Shown piece after piece: positions 3,736 to 6,013 of a stretch of 6,013 bases of DNA. The number at the start of each line of letters is the position of its first letter. Position 1 is the first letter of the stretch. Origin of the DNA: a bacterium UBA4637 (GTDB taxonomy: Bacteria; Bacteroidota; Bacteroidia; Bacteroidales; Bacteroidaceae). The stretch lies in contig DHMR01000004.1 in the NCBI GenBank assembly GCA_002405875.1, positions 1 to 6,013 of the forward strand. The letters run 5' to 3'. The position numbers were made by a program, and so were the translations under genes. Under the pieces are notes generated by a model. The model saw only the letters and a program-made list of their open reading frames with translations. It was not told where the DNA came from and ran no database searches.

Positions 3736-5265
3736 ATGGCTCAGAAACTCATTCAGACACAGGCACAAAAGCTGCAACAACTCCAACGTCTCTCCGCCCA
3801 GCAGATGCTGCAGGTGAAGCTATTGGAGATGCCCCTCACCGAACTGGAGGAAAGCGTCAATGCCGAACTGGACGACAACCCCGCATTGGAGAGCGAGAAC
3901 CCTGACGACATGCTCAATGAAAACTATGACGGGGACTCACCACTCGATGACAACTCAGAAAACAGTAACGACTCTAACGATGACGACACCTATGAGGAGC
4001 AATCGGAAAAAGAAGAAAGAAAAGATGAACTAGACCAGGCATTGGAGAGCATCGGACAAGATGACCAAATGCCCGACTACAATACAGACAGGTACAGCAA
4101 CCAAGACAACGCCGACTACGAAGAAATGGTATATGGCGACACCACCTCGTTCTACGACAAGCTGAAGGAACAGATGGACATGCAGGTGCTCAGCGACAAG
4201 GAAAAGCAAATCATGGAATACCTGATAGGCTCGCTTGACGACGACGGGCTGCTGCGCAAAGACCTCGACAGCATCTGCGACGAACTCGCCATCTATCATA
4301 ATCTCGACGTGAACGAGAAAGAGGTAGAGCATGTACTGCACATCTTGCAAACCTTCGACCCTGCCGGCGTGGGAGGCAGAAGTCTGCAAGAATGTCTCTT
4401 GCTACAAGTGAAACGCCTGCCTAGCGGTGTGCTGCGCAAGACTATGGAAGAAGTCTTTACCGACTATTTCGACGAGTTCACCAAGAAGCACTGGGACAAG
4501 ATAAAGCAAGGGCTCGAACTCAACGACACCCAGCTGGAAACCCTGCAAGAAGAGATACGCAAGCTGAATCCGAAGCCAGGTGCCTCGATGGGCGAGACCG
4601 AAGGAAGAAACATACAGCAGATAACGCCCGACTTCATCGTCGACACCAACGACGACGGCACGATCACGTTCACGCTGAACCGAGGCAACATCCCACAGTT
4701 GACCGTATCCCCTTCGTTCACCGACATGATAGACACCTATAAGAAGAACAAGGCCAACATGAGCCGCAGCGACAAGGAAGCCCTGCTCTACGCCAAGGAG
4801 AAGGTGGACAAGGCACAAGGCTTCATCGAGGCCATCAAGCAGCGTCGGCATACCCTCATCGTCACGATGAAGGCCATCATCGACATCCAGCGCCAGTTCT
4901 TCCTAGATGGTGACGAGGCCGACTTGAAACCGATGATACTCAAGGACGTTGCCGACCGCACGGGGCTCGACATCAGTACCATCTCAAGAGTGAGCAACGT
5001 GAAGTACGCCCAGACCAAATGGGGAACCTTTCCGCTGAAGTTCTTCTTCACCGACGGCTACACCACCGAAAGCGGAGAAGAGATGTCTACGCGCAAGATA
5101 AAGATAGCCCTACAGGAACTCATCGACAACGAAGACAAGAAGAAACCTCTCAGCGACGAGGCTATCACCAAGGTGATGAAGGAGAAAGGATTCCCCATCG
5201 CCCGCCGCACGGTGGCCAAGTATCGTGAGCAACTGGGGATACCTGTAGCCCGACTACGCAAATGA
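3736..5265 (+). CDS. rpoN: RNA polymerase sigma-54 factor
   Basis: This is a complete 509-aa sigma-54, which directs core RNA polymerase to -24/-12 promoters opened by AAA+ enhancer-binding proteins. Region I (about 1-50) is the Gln/Leu-rich activator-contact segment (LIQTQAQKLQQLQRLSAQQM and on to DDNPALE). Region II (about 51-135) is long and strongly acidic, with runs such as DSNDDD. Region III holds the core-binding part (about 140-330, with FDPAGVGGRSLQECLLLQ) and the helix-turn-helix beginning LKDVADRTGLDISTISR (about 402-418). The diagnostic RpoN box ARRTVAKYRE is intact at 489-498, 11 residues from the end. Length is normal for the family. No sigma-54-dependent activator gene is in the window. 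Confidence 0.97.
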   Translation: MAQKLIQTQAQKLQQLQRLSAQQMLQVKLLEMPLTELEESVNAELDDNPALESENPDDMLNENYDGDSPLDDNSENSNDSNDDDTYEEQSEKEERKDELDQALESIGQDDQMPDYNTDRYSNQDNADYEEMVYGDTTSFYDKLKEQMDMQVLSDKEKQIMEYLIGSLDDDGLLRKDLDSICDELAIYHNLDVNEKEVEHVLHILQTFDPAGVGGRSLQECLLLQVKRLPSGVLRKTMEEVFTDYFDEFTKKHWDKIKQGLELNDTQLETLQEEIRKLNPKPGASMGETEGRNIQQITPDFIVDTNDDGTITFTLNRGNIPQLTVSPSFTDMIDTYKKNKANMSRSDKEALLYAKEKVDKAQGFIEAIKQRRHTLIVTMKAIIDIQRQFFLDGDEADLKPMILKDVADRTGLDISTISRVSNVKYAQTKWGTFPLKFFFTDGYTTESGEEMSTRKIKIALQELIDNEDKKKPLSDEAITKVMKEKGFPIARRTVAKYREQLGIPVARLRK

Positions 5266-5267
5266 GA

Positions 5268-5282
5268 AGGCTGAAAAAGCCT
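5268..5282 (+). other. Small hairpin after rpoN
   Basis: AGGCT (5268-5272), loop GAAAA, AGCCT (5278-5282), then GTATTTTG. The 5-bp stem and short T run make at best a weak terminator or processing site. The 51-bp gap to the next gene shows no good TAnnTTTG promoter, so read-through into the membrane-protein gene is likely. Confidence 0.3.
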
Positions 5283-5316
5283 GTATTTTGAGAGACTATA
5301 TAAGATAAAAGTTAGT

Positions 5317-5925
5317 ATGAAAGAGAAGAATATCATTTTGACAGCACGCATCATGAGCATGGTGTTCACCCCGTTCTATCTACCCATATTAGGGTTGGTA
5401 GCCTTGTTCATCTTTAGCTATATGTCGCTGTTGCCGATGGCCTACAAATTGCCAATGCTCATCATTGTATACCTATTTACAGTGGTAGCACCCTCGCTGT
5501 TGATTCACCTCTATCGCAGATGCCAGGGGTGGACCTCTCGCGAACTGGGTAAGAAAGAGCGCCGTCTGGTGCCTTACATCATCTCCATCCTGTGTTATTT
5601 CGGGTGTTTTTTCTACATGGAATACCGCAATACGCCCCGTGTCATCAGCATTATCTTGGTGGCAGCATTGGCGATACAGATGGCTTGCGCCATCATCAAC
5701 GTGTGGTGGAAAATCAGCACTCATACGGCAGCCATCGGAGGTGTGGCTGGCTCATTGGTGTCCTATTCCATTGCCTTCTCTTTCAATCCCCTGTGGTGGC
5801 TCTGCCTTGTCTTGTTGCTGGCAGGAGCCGTGGGAAGCGCCCGCATGATCTTGCGACAACATACGCTCTCGCAAGTGGTCATGGGGTTTGTGGTGGGCAT
5901 CGTCTGTGCCCTTTTAGTGATATAA
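5317..5925 (+). CDS. PAP2-related integral membrane protein
   Basis: This 202-aa protein has about five or six hydrophobic spans, with clear segments near 17-35, 45-65, 87-101, 108-128, 139-170 and 187-202. It resembles type 2 phosphatidic acid phosphatases, which remove phosphate from lipid phosphates at the membrane. Remnants of the three family motifs occur in order: KKERRLVP (79-86) for K-x6-RP; STHT with His136 (134-137) for PSGH; and ARMILRQHTLSQVVMG (175-190, with Arg176 and His182) for SR-x5-H-x3-D, where the final Asp is replaced by Gln186. Both histidines remain, but Ser of the SR pair, the Asp and the PSG context are changed, so activity is uncertain. The start ATG lies 51 bp after rpoN, and purE follows 26 bp downstream. 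A PAP2-like but non-phosphatase role is the main alternative. Confidence 0.7.
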   Translation: MKEKNIILTARIMSMVFTPFYLPILGLVALFIFSYMSLLPMAYKLPMLIIVYLFTVVAPSLLIHLYRRCQGWTSRELGKKERRLVPYIISILCYFGCFFYMEYRNTPRVISIILVAALAIQMACAIINVWWKISTHTAAIGGVAGSLVSYSIAFSFNPLWWLCLVLLLAGAVGSARMILRQHTLSQVVMGFVVGIVCALLVI

Positions 5926-5951
5926 GAAAACGTTATTAAATATAAGAAGAA

Positions 5952-6013
5952 ATGAAACCATTAGTAAGCATTATCATGGGCAGTACAAGTGACCTGCCTG
6001 TTATGGAAAAAGC
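5952..6013 (+). CDS. purE: N5-carboxyaminoimidazole ribonucleotide mutase PurE, N-terminal fragment
   Basis: Only the first 20 codons and two bases are present; the gene continues past the window. The visible residues include VSIIMGSTSDLPVMEK, the class-I PurE opening (I-I-M-G-S-x-S-D-x-x-V-M), whose GSxSD loop binds the substrate phosphate. PurE converts N5-CAIR to CAIR in purine synthesis. The ATG at 5952 is preceded by an A-rich AAGAAGAA. The 26-bp gap after the PAP2-like gene has no promoter match, so cotranscription with the upstream genes is likely. Confidence 0.92.
   Translation, partial: MKPLVSIIMGSTSDLPVMEK

Overview
The window looks chromosomal and comes from a member of the Bacteroidales, most plausibly a Prevotellaceae-type genome. 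The evidence is the promoter grammar (TTTG, 19-21 bp, TAnnTTTG, found upstream of most transcription units), the lack of Shine-Dalgarno sequences, lipoproteins of Bacteroidota type including one with an acidic surface-export signal, and the gene order rpoN / PAP2-like membrane protein / purE. The placement below order level is a guess from gene style, not from a search.

Left part (1-2361): the 5' end of a U32-family gene runs leftward off the window. Divergent to it are two lipoprotein genes. The first (299-1243) resembles the FimB/Mfa2 fimbrial-anchor family and carries a likely surface-export signal. The second (1285-2361) is a papain-fold (C1, bleomycin-hydrolase-like) cysteine peptidase with an intact Cys-His-Asn triad. 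The first gene has a structured leader (a perfect 13-bp hairpin at the predicted 5' end, then a 6-bp hairpin) and a pair of 10-bp direct repeats 21 bp apart at its promoter. The second has its own promoter so close to the ATG that the mRNA should be nearly leaderless.

Middle (2362-3088): 727 bp without a conventional gene, and the most unusual part of the window. It holds three CRP/FNR-type dyads, a consensus promoter, three tandem imperfect copies of a 90-102 bp unit that is almost free of C and full of TTAG, a degenerate fourth unit, a 26-codon ORF for a hydrophobic peptide that also folds as a hairpin, and a strong intrinsic terminator. It reads as an independent transcription unit of about 510 nt, either a repeat-containing noncoding RNA or a long-leader mRNA for a tiny membrane peptide. 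I recognise no described family here.

Right part (3089-6013): a housekeeping cluster with its own consensus promoter. A 214-aa protein of unknown function is translationally close-coupled (2-bp gap) to rpoN (sigma-54, complete, with RpoN box). An integral membrane protein related to PAP2 phosphatases but lacking some catalytic residues follows, and then the first 20 codons of purE. The short gaps suggest these may be cotranscribed.
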